Assembly: GCF_024612015.1 (NCBI RefSeq)
Contig: NZ_CP102512.1
Span: 5,952,001 to 6,016,000 of the forward strand
Source of the DNA: Streptomyces sp. CA-210063
GTDB taxonomy: Bacteria > Actinomycetota > Actinomycetes > Streptomycetales > Streptomycetaceae
Length of the DNA stretch: 64,000 nt
Direction of reading: 5' to 3'
Below the pieces are notes generated by a model. That model was not told where the DNA came from. It did no database searches and was given only the letters and a program-made list of their open reading frames with translations. Shown here one piece after another: positions 39,969-48,757 of the stretch. The position numbers were made by a program, and so were the translations under genes. Each line of letters starts with the position of its first letter. Within the stretch, counting starts at the first letter, position 1.

Positions 39969-41129
39969 GTGTCCCCCCTCCTGGAATCCGAAGAACACAA
40001 GGCCCTACGAGCCGCAGTCTCCGCCCTCGGCAAGCGCTACGGCCGCGCATACATAGCCACGATCAACAAAGAGAACCGCCACCCCGACGAACTCTGGTCC
40101 GAGGCCGCCAAACTCGGCTACCTAGGCGTCAACCTCCCCGAGCAATACGGAGGCGGAGGCGGCGGCATCACCGAACTCTCCATCGTCCTCGAAGAGCTCG
40201 GCACCGCAGGCTGCCCCCTCCTCATGCTGATCGTCTCCCCGGCGATCTGCGGCACCGTCATCACCCGCTTCGGCACAGAGGCCCAGAAACAAGCCTGGCT
40301 CCCCGGACTCGCCGACGGCACCCGCCTCATGGCCTTCGGCATCACCGAACCCGACGCCGGCTCCAACAGCCACCGCCTCACCACCACGGCCCGCCGCGAC
40401 GGAGTCGACTGGCTGCTCACCGGCCGCAAGGTCTTCATCTCCGGCGTGGACAGGGCAGACGCCGTCCTCATAGTCGGCCGCACGGAAGACGCCCGCACCG
40501 GCACCCTCAAGCCCTGCCTCTTCATCGTCCCCACGAACACCCCCGGCTTCGAGTACCGCCAGATAGACATGGAACTCCGCGCCGCAGAGAAGCAGTTCGA
40601 ACTCACCTTCGATGACATCCGCCTCCCCGCCGACTCCCTCGTCGGCGACGAGAACGCCGGCCTGCTCCAGCTCTTCGCCGGCCTCAACCCCGAACGCATC
40701 ATGACGGCCGCCTTCGCGATCGGCATGGCCCAGTACGCCCTCGCCAAGGCCGTCGACTACGCCCGCGACCGCACCGTATGGCGGCAGCCCATCGGCGCCC
40801 ACCAGGCGATCGCCCACCCCCTCGCCCAGTCCCACATCGAACTGGAACTGGCCCGCCTGATGATGCAGAAGGCGGCGTACCTCTACGACGCCGGCGACGA
40901 CGCGGCGGCGGGCGAGGCCGCCAACATGGCCAAGTACGCGGCGGGGGAGGCCTGCGTGAAGGCCGTCGACCAGGCCGTGCACACCCTCGGCGGCAACGGC
41001 CTCACCCACGAGTTCGGCCTCGCCTCGCTGATAACGGCGGCGCGCGTGTCTCGTATCGCACCGGTGAGCCGGGAGATGATTCTCAACTACGTCTCCCACC
41101 AGACCCTGGGCCTGCCCAAGTCGTACTGA
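39969..41129 (+). CDS. Acyl-CoA dehydrogenase
   Basis: 386 residues from GTG 39969, the standard ACAD length. It oxidises an acyl-CoA to the 2,3-enoyl-CoA using FAD. FAD/substrate motifs are FGITEPDAGSNS and LTGRKVFISG, and the C-terminal helical domain includes VHTLGGNGLTHEFGLASLITAARV. The C-terminal site used for the catalytic Glu in medium-chain enzymes is not occupied by Glu (RIAPVSREM). A Glu in LNPERIMTAAFAIG is at the position used by isovaleryl- and long-chain-type dehydrogenases. This supports a branched or isoprenoid-like substrate, as expected for this operon. Confidence 0.93.
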   Translation: MSPLLESEEHKALRAAVSALGKRYGRAYIATINKENRHPDELWSEAAKLGYLGVNLPEQYGGGGGGITELSIVLEELGTAGCPLLMLIVSPAICGTVITRFGTEAQKQAWLPGLADGTRLMAFGITEPDAGSNSHRLTTTARRDGVDWLLTGRKVFISGVDRADAVLIVGRTEDARTGTLKPCLFIVPTNTPGFEYRQIDMELRAAEKQFELTFDDIRLPADSLVGDENAGLLQLFAGLNPERIMTAAFAIGMAQYALAKAVDYARDRTVWRQPIGAHQAIAHPLAQSHIELELARLMMQKAAYLYDAGDDAAAGEAANMAKYAAGEACVKAVDQAVHTLGGNGLTHEFGLASLITAARVSRIAPVSREMILNYVSHQTLGLPKSY

Positions 41130-41163
41130 CCGGCACCTGCACCGTATGGCGCGAGGAGGAACC

Positions 41164-42732
41164 ATGTTCCGCAGCGAGTACGCAGACGTCCCACCCGTCG
41201 ACATCCCCATCCACGACGCCGTACTGGGCCGAGCCGCCGAGTTCGGCGACCTGCCCGCGCTGATCGACGGCATCGACGGCACGACCCTCACGTACGAACA
41301 GGTGGACCGCTTCCACCGGCGCCTCGCGGCCGCGTTCGCCGAGACGGGTGTCCGCAAGGGCGATGTGCTCGCCCTCCACAGCCCCAACACCATCGCCTAC
41401 CCGACGGCCTTCTACGCGGCCACCCGCGCGGGCGCCACGGTCACCACCGTCCACCCGCTGGCCACCCCGGGAGAGCTGGCGAAGCAGCTCCAGGACTCCG
41501 GGGCGAGCTGGATCGTCACGGTCTCGCCCCTCCTCGAAACCGCCCGCACGGCCGCCGAACGCGTCGGCGGCATCCGGGAGATCTTCGTCTGCGACAGCGC
41601 CCCCGGCCACCGCTCGCTGATCGACATGCTCGCCTCCGCCGCCCCCGAACCGTCCGTCGACATCGACCCGGTGACGGACCTGGCGGCCCTCCCGTACTCC
41701 TCCGGCACGACCGGCGTCCCCAAGGGCGTCATGCTCACCCACCGGTCCATCGCCACCAACCTCGCCCAGCTCGAACCGGTCATGCCGGCCGGCCCCGGCG
41801 ACCGCATCCTCGCCGTACTGCCGTTCTTCCACATCTACGGCCTCACCGCCCTGATGAACGCCCCACTGCGGCTCGGCGCCACGGTCGTCGTCCTCCCCCG
41901 CTTCGACCTCGAGGTCTACCTCGCGGCCATCGCCAAGTACGGCATCACGCACCTCTACGTCGCCCCGCCGATCGTCCTCGCCCTCGCCAAACACCCGGCC
42001 GCCGAGCGCCACGACCTCTCCACGGTCCGGCACGTCCTCTCCGCCGCCGCACCCCTCGACGCGAAGCTCGCCGCCGCCTGCTCCGCCCGCCTCGGCCTGC
42101 CGCCCGTCGTCCAGGGCTACGGCATGACCGAACTCTCCCCCTGCTCCCACCTGGTCCCCCTCGCCCAGGCCGCCACCGCACCCCCCGGCACCGTCGGCAA
42201 GCTCATCGCCGGCACCGAGATGCGGATCGTCTCCCTCGACGACCCCGGCAAGGACGTCGGCATCGGCGAACAGGGCGAGATCGTCATCCGCGGCCCCCAG
42301 GTCATGAAGGGCTACCTGGGCCGCCCCCAGGCCACCGCCGACATGATCGACGCCGACGGCTGGCTCTCCACCGGCGACATCGGCTACAGCGACGCCGACG
42401 GCTGGCTGTACGTCGTCGACCGCGTCAAGGAACTCATCAAGTACAAGGGATTCCAGGTCGCCCCCGCCGAACTCGAAGCCCTCCTCGTCACCCACCCCGG
42501 CATCGCCGACGCCGCCGTCATCGGCCACTACAACGACGACGGCAACGAGGTCCCGCACGCCTTCGTCGTCCGCCATCCCACCGCCGCCACGCTCTCCGAG
42601 GGCGACGTCATGATGTACGTCGCCGAACGCGTCGCCCCCTACAAACGCGTCCGCCTCGTCACCTTCATCGACGGCGTCCCCCGCGCGGCCTCCGGGAAGA
42701 TCCTCCGCCGCGAACTCAGGGAACGCCTATGA
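41164..42732 (+). CDS. Cinnamate/4-coumarate-CoA ligase-like AMP-forming acyl-CoA synthetase
   Basis: 522 residues from ATG 41164, with a strong GAGGAGGAACC just upstream (ATG 41146 is in frame but lacks one). AMP-binding motifs: A3 YSSGTTGVPKGVMLTHRS, A5 QGYGMTELSP, A7 STGDIGY, A8 VDRVKELIKYKGFQVAPAELE and the catalytic lysine in PRAASGKILRREL. Length, motifs and gene context agree with the S. coelicolor cinnamate:CoA ligase ScCCL (SCO4383), which activates cinnamate and 4-coumarate; this match is from memory. In this operon it would supply the CoA ester for the dehydrogenase, carboxylase and hydratase. A terpenoid acid substrate cannot be excluded. Confidence 0.9.
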   Translation: MFRSEYADVPPVDIPIHDAVLGRAAEFGDLPALIDGIDGTTLTYEQVDRFHRRLAAAFAETGVRKGDVLALHSPNTIAYPTAFYAATRAGATVTTVHPLATPGELAKQLQDSGASWIVTVSPLLETARTAAERVGGIREIFVCDSAPGHRSLIDMLASAAPEPSVDIDPVTDLAALPYSSGTTGVPKGVMLTHRSIATNLAQLEPVMPAGPGDRILAVLPFFHIYGLTALMNAPLRLGATVVVLPRFDLEVYLAAIAKYGITHLYVAPPIVLALAKHPAAERHDLSTVRHVLSAAAPLDAKLAAACSARLGLPPVVQGYGMTELSPCSHLVPLAQAATAPPGTVGKLIAGTEMRIVSLDDPGKDVGIGEQGEIVIRGPQVMKGYLGRPQATADMIDADGWLSTGDIGYSDADGWLYVVDRVKELIKYKGFQVAPAELEALLVTHPGIADAAVIGHYNDDGNEVPHAFVVRHPTAATLSEGDVMMYVAERVAPYKRVRLVTFIDGVPRAASGKILRRELRERL

Positions 42733-43478
42733 CAGACCCGAAAACCGATCTGATCCACCACGCCCACCACCGGGGCGTCACCACCCTCACCCTCGACTCC
42801 CCGGCCAACCGCAACGCCCTGTCCGTCAGGCTGGTGCGCGAACTGACGGAAGCACTGACCCGGTGCGGCCAGGACGACGACGTACGCGCCGTCCTCCTCA
42901 CCCACACCGGAAACACCTTCTGCGCGGGCGCCGACCTGCGCCAGCCTCCCCACCCCGACGAACTGGTCGAACTGCTCGGCCAGATCCTCAAGCTGCCCAA
43001 GCCCGTCGTCGCCCGGGTGACCGGCCACGTACGGGCGGGCGGCCTCGGCCTGCTCGCGGCCTGCGACATCGCCGCCGCGGGCCCCGAAGCCACGTTCGCC
43101 TTCACCGAGGTCCGCATCGGCGTCGCCCCCGCGGTCATCTCGCTGCCCCTGCTGCCCCGCACCGACCCGCGCGCCCTCAGCCGCTACTACCTCACCGGCG
43201 AGAAGTTCGGACCCGCCGAGGCCACCCGCATCGGCCTGCTGACGGCGGACGGCGCCGATGTGGACGACGTACTCGCACCCGTCCTCGACGGACTGCGCCG
43301 AGCCTCCCCGAAAGCCCTGGCGGAGACGAAACGGCTGCTCACGGCTAAGGTGCTGGAATCCTTCGACCTGGACGCGGGCAGGCTGAGCAGGCTCTCGGCC
43401 CGGCTGTTCGACTCCGAGGAGGCGGACGAGGGGATGAGGGCCTTCCGAGAAAGACGGGATCCGCAATGGGTGGTGTGA
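42729..43478 (+). CDS. Enoyl-CoA hydratase/isomerase family protein
   Basis: 249 residues; the ATG overlaps the ligase stop (ATGA). The crotonase fold is shown by SPANRNALSVRLVRELTEAL, the oxyanion-hole segment TFCAGADLRQ, and a second Gly-rich one, GHVRAGGLGLLAACDIAAA. At the usual catalytic positions the FAFTEVRIGVAPAVISLP segment carries one Glu. This is compatible with hydratase or lyase action, such as 3-methylglutaconyl- or isohexenylglutaconyl-CoA hydration, in the AtuA-type route. It ends inside the start of the TetR gene. Confidence 0.88.
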   Translation: MTDPKTDLIHHAHHRGVTTLTLDSPANRNALSVRLVRELTEALTRCGQDDDVRAVLLTHTGNTFCAGADLRQPPHPDELVELLGQILKLPKPVVARVTGHVRAGGLGLLAACDIAAAGPEATFAFTEVRIGVAPAVISLPLLPRTDPRALSRYYLTGEKFGPAEATRIGLLTADGADVDDVLAPVLDGLRRASPKALAETKRLLTAKVLESFDLDAGRLSRLSARLFDSEEADEGMRAFRERRDPQWVV

Positions 43479-44074
43479 CCATGGTCAGCGCGTTCGACCG
43501 TGCACCGAAGCAGGACCGCAGCCGGGCCACCCGGCAGCGACTCCTCCAGGCCGCCGTGGCCTGCCTCGCCGAACACGGCTGGGCCGGCTCCACGGTCTCG
43601 GTCGTCGCCGAACGCGCCGGCGTCTCCCGAGGCGCCGCACAACACCACTTCCGCACCCGCGAGGACCTCTTCACCGCCGCCGTCGAATACGTCGCCGAAG
43701 AGCGCTCCCTCGCCCTGCGCGCCCTCTTCCCCGAGGGCCCCGCCGACCGCCGCGCCGTCGTCGCCGCCGTCGTCGACCTCTACACCGGCCCCCTCTTCCG
43801 CGCCGCCCTCCACCTCTGGGTCGCCGCCTCCAACGAGGACCAGCTCCGCCCCCGCGTCACCGAACTCGAAGCCCACGTCGGCCGGGAGACCCACCGCATC
43901 GCCGTCGACCTCCTCCGCGCCGACGAAACCGTCCCCGGGGTCCGCGAAACCGTCCAGGGCCTCCTCGACATGGCCCGAGGCCTCGGCCTCGCCAACCTCC
44001 TCACCGACGACACCGGCCGCCGCGACAAGGTGGTGGCCCAGTGGGCGGCACTGCTGGACGAGGTACTGGGCTGA
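43466..44074 (+). CDS. TetR-family regulator of the acyl-CoA operon
   Basis: 202 residues from ATG 43466, which overlaps the hydratase end; ATG 43481 (MVSAFDR) is also possible. The N-terminal HTH is RQRLLQAAVACLAEHGWAGSTVSVVAERAGVSRGAAQHHFRTREDLF. The C-terminal ligand domain is Leu/Ala-rich and ends AQWAALLDEVLG. As the last gene of the operon, it is the likely repressor acting at the 33535-33552 palindrome, released by an acyl-CoA intermediate. Its stop is only 7 bp from the convergent pdxH stop, with no terminator between. Confidence 0.9.
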   Translation: MGGVTMVSAFDRAPKQDRSRATRQRLLQAAVACLAEHGWAGSTVSVVAERAGVSRGAAQHHFRTREDLFTAAVEYVAEERSLALRALFPEGPADRRAVVAAVVDLYTGPLFRAALHLWVAASNEDQLRPRVTELEAHVGRETHRIAVDLLRADETVPGVRETVQGLLDMARGLGLANLLTDDTGRRDKVVAQWAALLDEVLG

Positions 44075-44081
44075 AGAGCCC

Positions 44082-44762
44082 TCACGGACTGAGCCGCTCC
44101 ACCCGCCACGACCCGTCCGCCTCCGCCACATACCGCAGCCGGTCGTGCAGCCGGTTCCACCGCCCCTGCCAGAACTCCACACGCTGCGGCGCCACCCGGA
44201 AACCACCCCAGTTCGGCGGCACCGGCACCTGCTCGCCCTCCGGATAGCGGGCGTGCAACTCCTCGTACGAGGCGTCCAGTTCGGCCCGCGAGGAGATCAC
44301 CGAGGACTGTGCGCTGGCCCATGCCCCCAGCTGCGAACCATGCGGACGCGTACGGAAGTACGCCGCCGTCTCGTCCCGCCCGGTCCGCCGCGCCGTACCC
44401 GTCACGATCACCTGCCGGGCGATCGCATGCCACGGGAAGAGCAGCGACACATACGGGTTCCCGGCCAGGTCCTGGGCCTTGCGGGAGTCGTAGTTCGTGT
44501 AGAAGACGAAGCCCTGCTCGTCGTACGCCTTCATCAGCACCGTACGAGAGGTGGGGCGCCCCTCGGCGTTCGCCGTCGACACCACCATGGCGTTCGGCTC
44601 GAACACCGCGCCCTCCTGCGCGGCCTGCCGGAACCACCGCCCGAACTGCTCCATCGGATCACCGGCCAGCTCGCTCTCGTCGAGCCCGTCGGCCCGGTAC
44701 TGCTTGCGCATACGAGCGGGGTCGGGCACGGGTTCCAGACCGGGATCGTTCACGGTGGTCAT
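44082..44762 (-). CDS. pdxH: Pyridoxamine 5'-phosphate oxidase
   Basis: 226 residues from ATG 44762 (MTTVNDPG), the usual length. It oxidises PNP/PMP to pyridoxal 5'-phosphate using FMN. Signature regions: [46 protein letters not shown] (FMN and substrate binding), [25 protein letters not shown] and the C-terminal PPNWGGFRV...[13 protein letters not shown] signature. It is divergent from citrate synthase, with 163 bp shared upstream region. Confidence 0.96.
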   Translation of the reverse strand: MTTVNDPGLEPVPDPARMRKQYRADGLDESELAGDPMEQFGRWFRQAAQEGAVFEPNAMVVSTANAEGRPTSRTVLMKAYDEQGFVFYTNYDSRKAQDLAGNPYVSLLFPWHAIARQVIVTGTARRTGRDETAAYFRTRPHGSQLGAWASAQSSVISSRAELDASYEELHARYPEGEQVPVPPNWGGFRVAPQRVEFWQGRWNRLHDRLRYVAEADGSWRVERLSP

Positions 44763-44925
44763 CTTGCCGTATCGACGGCCGACCGGAAGGCTGGTGGCAC
44801 TGAGTGCCGCGCACCCTCCCCAAACCTGGCACTCAGGCGTAAGGTGCTGGAACATTCTGGCGAGGGCCGCATATACGCGGCCCCGCCGGAAGCCCCCTGT
44901 CGCACACATCAAGAGGAGCCGCCTG

Positions 44926-46026
44926 ATGTCCGACTTCGTGCCCGGGCTCGAAGGAGTCGTCGCGTTCGAGACGGAGATCGCCGAACCGGACAAGGAGGGC
45001 GGCGCACTCCGGTACCGGGGCGTCGACATCGAGGATCTGGTCGGCCACGTCTCCTTCGGCAACGTCTGGGGCCTCCTCGTCGACGGCGCCTTCCGCCCCG
45101 GTCTGCCGCCCGCCGAACCGTTCCCCATCCCGGTCCACTCGGGTGACATCCGCGTGGACGTCCAGTCCGCACTGGCCATGCTGGCCCCGGTCTGGGGCCT
45201 CAAACCCCTCCTGGACATCGACGAGGAGCAGGCCCGGGCCGACCTCGCCCGCGCGGCCGTCATGGCCCTCTCCTACGTCGCCCAGTCCGCCCGCGGCCAG
45301 GGCCTGCCCATGGTGCCGCAGCGCGAGATCGACAAGGCCCAGTCCGTGGTCGAACGCTTCATGATCCGCTGGCGCGGCGAGCCGGACCCGAAACACGTGG
45401 CGGCGGTGGACGCGTACTGGACCTCGGCCGCCGAACACGGCATGAACGCGTCCACGTTCACGGCGCGGGTCATCGCGTCGACGGGCGCGGACGTGGCAGC
45501 GGCGCTCTCGGGCGCGGTGGGAGCCATGTCCGGCCCCCTCCACGGCGGCGCCCCCTCCCGAGTCCTGGGCATGATCGAGGAGATCGAACGAACAGGCGAC
45601 GCCGACGCCTACGTCAAACAAGCCCTCGACAAGGGCGAACGCCTCATGGGCTTCGGCCACCGCGTCTACCGCGCCGAGGACCCCCGCGCCCGAGTCCTCC
45701 GCCGCACCGCCCGCGAGCTCGGCGCCCCCCGCTTCGAGGTGGCCGAGGCCCTGGAAAAGGCGGCCCTGGCGGAACTCCACGCCCGCCGCCCCGACCGGGT
45801 CCTGGCGACGAACGTCGAGTTCTGGGCCGCCATCGTCCTCGACTTCGCCGAGGTCCCGGCCCACATGTTCACCTCGATGTTCACCTGCGCCCGCACGGCA
45901 GGCTGGTCGGCCCACATCCTGGAACAGAAGCGCACCGGCCGCCTCGTCCGCCCGTCGGCCCGCTACATCGGCCCGGGCCCCCGCGACCCGAGGGAGATCG
46001 AGGGCTACGGCGACATCGCGCGCTAG
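44926..46026 (+). CDS. Citrate synthase (citrate synthase 2 type)
   Basis: 366 residues from ATG 44926, preceded by AGAGGAG. It condenses oxaloacetate and acetyl-CoA or a related acyl-CoA. Catalytic segments: [15 protein letters not shown] (oxaloacetate His), [11 protein letters not shown], the [13 protein letters not shown] active-site His loop, and [22 protein letters not shown] near the catalytic Asp. It belongs to the short, divergent actinobacterial 'citrate synthase 2' group and not to the main GltA. From memory the S. coelicolor equivalent is SCO4388. A minus-strand small transcript unit converges on its 3' end. Confidence 0.93.
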   Translation: MSDFVPGLEGVVAFETEIAEPDKEGGALRYRGVDIEDLVGHVSFGNVWGLLVDGAFRPGLPPAEPFPIPVHSGDIRVDVQSALAMLAPVWGLKPLLDIDEEQARADLARAAVMALSYVAQSARGQGLPMVPQREIDKAQSVVERFMIRWRGEPDPKHVAAVDAYWTSAAEHGMNASTFTARVIASTGADVAAALSGAVGAMSGPLHGGAPSRVLGMIEEIERTGDADAYVKQALDKGERLMGFGHRVYRAEDPRARVLRRTARELGAPRFEVAEALEKAALAELHARRPDRVLATNVEFWAAIVLDFAEVPAHMFTSMFTCARTAGWSAHILEQKRTGRLVRPSARYIGPGPRDPREIEGYGDIAR

Positions 46027-46044
46027 CCGATTCCGCCGGGCCGG

Positions 46045-46129
46045 AAAACGCAGACGACCCGCAGACTCTGGGTCCCTCCGCCACAAGGACGGGGGAGCCG
46101 GCCGGACGTACCGGCGAGCCTGCGGGTCG
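46045..46129 (-). terminator. Hairpin with T-run ending a predicted minus-strand small transcript
   Basis: On the minus strand CGACCCGCAG (46129-46120) pairs with CTGCGGGTCG (46064-46055) across 55 nt of GC-rich, partly self-complementary loop. TCTGCGTTTT follows (46054-46045). It could equally help stop citrate synthase transcription on the other strand. Confidence 0.45.
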
Positions 46130-46205
46130 GGTGACTGCTGGAGATTGGGCCGGCTGCACGCTGAACGCGCTGGTCCGGCACCGCACTGTGTGTGGTGCAG
46201 GGCCG

Positions 46206-46244
46206 CTAGCCCCCAGCCACCTCACGCGTCCGGTTGTCATACAT
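46206..46244 (-). CDS. Possible 12-codon small ORF with strong ribosome-binding site
   Basis: On the minus strand ATG (46244) begins MYDNRTREVAGG and ends at TAG (46208-46206). GAGAGGAGGTGG lies about 10 nt upstream, and a near-consensus promoter lies 34 nt upstream of the ATG. A second ATG 4 nt further on opens a longer frame that runs antisense into citrate synthase and is unlikely to be real. It could be a leader peptide-like or small-protein gene, or the ORF part of a dual-function sRNA. No homologue is recognised. Confidence 0.4.
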   Translation of the reverse strand: MYDNRTREVAGG

Positions 46245-46277
46245 CTGCCGAACCACCTCCTCTCTCGTGTACTGCAC

Positions 46278-46306
46278 ACCCTAAGAAGCGCTACGGGAAC
46301 GCTCAA
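46278..46306 (-). promoter_or_regulatory. Near-consensus sigma-HrdB promoter driving a small minus-strand transcript
   Basis: Read on the minus strand, TTGAGC (46306-46301) and TAGGGT (46283-46278) are separated by exactly 17 bp. The start would be near 46271. It lies after the stop of the maltokinase-cap gene on the same strand and reads toward citrate synthase, so it does not serve either flanking gene. Confidence 0.65.
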
Positions 46307-46334
46307 GCGATTTTCCGAGGCGATTGCCGAGGGA

Positions 46335-46976
46335 TTACCGAAGTACGGCGAAGACCGCGCGGGCCGGGATGTCGTCGGTAAGGCTCCAGTGGCCGGTGAC
46401 GTGGCCTTTCGCCCCCTCCGGCAGGTCGACCGGGCCGGGCCGTAGCACCCGGTTCAGGCGGAGGACGGTCGTGCCGGGCTGGACAGGCAGCTCGGTGGCC
46501 TCGTCGGTGTCGGTGGCGGTGAGGGTGGCCACGGACAGAGGGCTGTCGCCCTTGTAGGACCACGTGACCTCGCGGTCCGGGGTGTCCGTGAGGCTCTGGG
46601 TCTGGGGTTCGGCCTTGCCCTCGAAGAGGGCCAGGAGCTGGGTGATCATGACCGGGTCGTGGCAGCCGTCGTAGGCCCAGCGCTTGCCGAGTACGCCGTG
46701 TTCGGTGGTGCCGATGAGGGCGTGCTCGGCGTCGGGGAGAGGGGCGCCTCGGTAGGTGAGGGGGGCCAGGTAGTGGACCGGGGCGGGGCCGGAGGTGTCG
46801 GTGACGACCATGAACTCGATGCCGACCTCGCCCTCGGGGTCGTCGAGACGGAAGCCGCCGGCCTTGGTCAGTTCGGGTGTGGCGGGGCCGCCCCGGTACC
46901 AGGGGCGGGTGGGCAGCCAGGCGGTGAGCAGTTCGAGCTTGGTGGGCGTGAGGGTGGTGCGGTGGATGACAGCCAT
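46335..46976 (-). CDS. Stand-alone maltokinase N-terminal cap-like protein
   Basis: 213 residues from ATG 46976. The sequence follows the N-terminal cap of maltokinase/Pep2: LTAWLPTRPWYRG, HYLAPLTYRGAPLPDAEHALIGTTEHGVLGKRWAYDGCHDPVMITQLLALF. It lacks any kinase domain. Proteins of this form are common in Streptomyces and are sometimes mislabelled as branching enzyme. No catalytic residues are seen. A sugar-phosphate-sensing or regulatory role is speculation. Confidence 0.75.
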   Translation of the reverse strand: MAVIHRTTLTPTKLELLTAWLPTRPWYRGGPATPELTKAGGFRLDDPEGEVGIEFMVVTDTSGPAPVHYLAPLTYRGAPLPDAEHALIGTTEHGVLGKRWAYDGCHDPVMITQLLALFEGKAEPQTQSLTDTPDREVTWSYKGDSPLSVATLTATDTDEATELPVQPGTTVLRLNRVLRPGPVDLPEGAKGHVTGHWSLTDDIPARAVFAVLR

Positions 46977-47107
46977 GGTGGGGATTCTCCGCCGGGGCGC
47001 TGAGCGGACGCGAGTCAGTTCCAGCGAGCACCACGGCGGCTGCCGTCCGGTTGCTGTCTCCGCTGCTCCGATCCTCGCCGCTCGGTTCCTCGCCGCTCCG
47101 ATCCTCT

Positions 47108-48643
47108 CTACTCCACCGACCTCTCCAGCGCCTCCAGGTCCAGCGCCATGGCGATCCGTACCGCCATGTCCTCCGCGTACACGGCGTCCGTGCGTTCGAA
47201 GGGGCTGCGGCCCGCGCTGCGGAGGAAGGTGACGACGCCCAGGGTGCGGCCTCGGCTGCGGAGGACGGCGCAGAGGGCGTGGACGGTGTTCGGGGGCCAC
47301 TGGCGGCCGGTGGCCCAGTCGCGGGCGGCTTCGGGGGTGGCGGTGCCGGCGCTGGCGCGGACCGAGCCGGCTCGTTCGACGCACTGGAGGGCGGGGTGGC
47401 CGTGGCCGTAGCGCACGGGGATGCCGGCGTGGCCGGTGAGGTGGCTGGGGCCGGGCTGGCCGGAGGGGGTGGCGGCGGCGCGTACGAGGCGGGCGGGGCC
47501 TTCGCCGTCGGCGAGGGAGCCGCCGGCGACGCGGTCGATGAGGGCGTGGTCGGCGAAGCCGGCGAGGGCGAAGTCCAGGTGGACGGTGGCGGCCTCGCCG
47601 GGGTCCTCGCACTCGGCGGCGGCGCGCGCGGCCCGGTGGAGCTGGTTGACGCGGAAGCGGAGCTGGGCGGCTTCCTGCTCGGTCTGTTTGGACTCGGTGA
47701 TGTCCTGGAAGAGCCAGCCGACGCCGAGGGGAACCGGTTCCTCTGCCAGGGGCGAGGCGAGGCGGAGGAAGCCGCTGCGCCAGCAGCGGCGCTTCTCGCC
47801 CTCGGGGGTGCGGACGCCGACCCAGATCTCGGCGGGTGCGGGCGGTGCGCCCTCGGCGAGTACGTGGGTGAGGGCGCTCTCCAGTTCCTCGACGCCCTGG
47901 GCGAGCAGTTCGCCGATCGGGCGCCCGAGGACCGCCGTACGGCCGATGCCGAGGGCACGCGCGGCGTGCGCGTTGACGACGGCGGGGCGCAGATCGGCGT
48001 CGACGAGGACGACGCCCCAGGACGCGTCCTCGAAGAGGGCCTCGCTGAGGGCGATGGACCGTTCGAGGTCGATCTGCGCGTGGACCTCGCTGAAGGCGCA
48101 GTACAGGCCGGCGGGTTTGCCGTCGGGCCCGCGTACGGCGGCGGACTGGGTGCGTACGAGGACCCGCCCGCCGTCCTTGGTGACCAGGGCGAACTCGTGG
48201 ACCTGCCGGCCGGCCGCGTGCATGGCGGCCATCAGCCGCCCCTCGACCTCCTCGGCGTCCGCCGTCCGTACGGCCCACCCGGCGAATCCCCGGCGCCCGA
48301 CCGCCTCCTCGGCGGTCCAGCCCAGGATCCGTTCGGCCTCGCGGTTCCAGTGGGTGACGACGCCGTCGGCGTCGAACGCGCACAGCGCGGCGTCCATGCC
48401 GTCCAGCAGGGCGGCGAGAAGATCCGATCCACCGGAGTCCGTGTCTTCCGTGCCTTCGGTGTTCTCGATGTCGTTGGTGTCCTTGGTGTCCTCGTTCGTC
48501 GGACCGTCCCGCTCGGGCTCGTCGGGCCCGAGCTCGTCGGTGGTCCCTCTACGCCGGGAAGCACTCACCTGAACCCCCTGCAGGCTGCGTTGCGTCCGCA
48601 TGTACGGCATGTACGGCGCGTCGGTTCGCTCACTCACCATCAT
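47108..48643 (-). CDS. PAS-PAS-GAF sensor protein without output domain
   Basis: 511 residues. After an acidic/disordered leader (1-72, with TNDIENTEGTEDTD) there is a PAS domain with PAC (about 73-195: LLDGMDAALCAFDADGVVTHWNREAERILGW). A second PAS follows (about 200-330: WGVVLVDADLRPAVVNAHAARALG, ending DITESKQTEQEA), then a GAF-like domain (about 350-505) with a VLRSRGRTLGVVTFLR segment. There is no kinase, phosphatase, DNA-binding or GGDEF domain, so it would act by binding a partner. Two adjacent ATGs start it; the second (48640) is equally plausible. Confidence 0.85.
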   Translation of the reverse strand: MMVSERTDAPYMPYMRTQRSLQGVQVSASRRRGTTDELGPDEPERDGPTNEDTKDTNDIENTEGTEDTDSGGSDLLAALLDGMDAALCAFDADGVVTHWNREAERILGWTAEEAVGRRGFAGWAVRTADAEEVEGRLMAAMHAAGRQVHEFALVTKDGGRVLVRTQSAAVRGPDGKPAGLYCAFSEVHAQIDLERSIALSEALFEDASWGVVLVDADLRPAVVNAHAARALGIGRTAVLGRPIGELLAQGVEELESALTHVLAEGAPPAPAEIWVGVRTPEGEKRRCWRSGFLRLASPLAEEPVPLGVGWLFQDITESKQTEQEAAQLRFRVNQLHRAARAAAECEDPGEAATVHLDFALAGFADHALIDRVAGGSLADGEGPARLVRAAATPSGQPGPSHLTGHAGIPVRYGHGHPALQCVERAGSVRASAGTATPEAARDWATGRQWPPNTVHALCAVLRSRGRTLGVVTFLRSAGRSPFERTDAVYAEDMAVRIAMALDLEALERSVE

Positions 48644-48757
48644 TCAACTCGAACGTGACCCAGCCCACATCTGCTTCGCGCAAGATATGGACGAAATCGT
48701 TGTACGCCGGATTTCCTTCCCTCCCTTCTCAACGTTCCCACGAACCCAGGGGCGCAG

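Noticed and set aside
46055..46129. Riboswitch (for example c-di-AMP or cobalamin type)
   Set aside because: The GGGGGAGCC-containing fold is suggestive, but the required conserved boxes are not present and it lies at gene ends, not before a gene.
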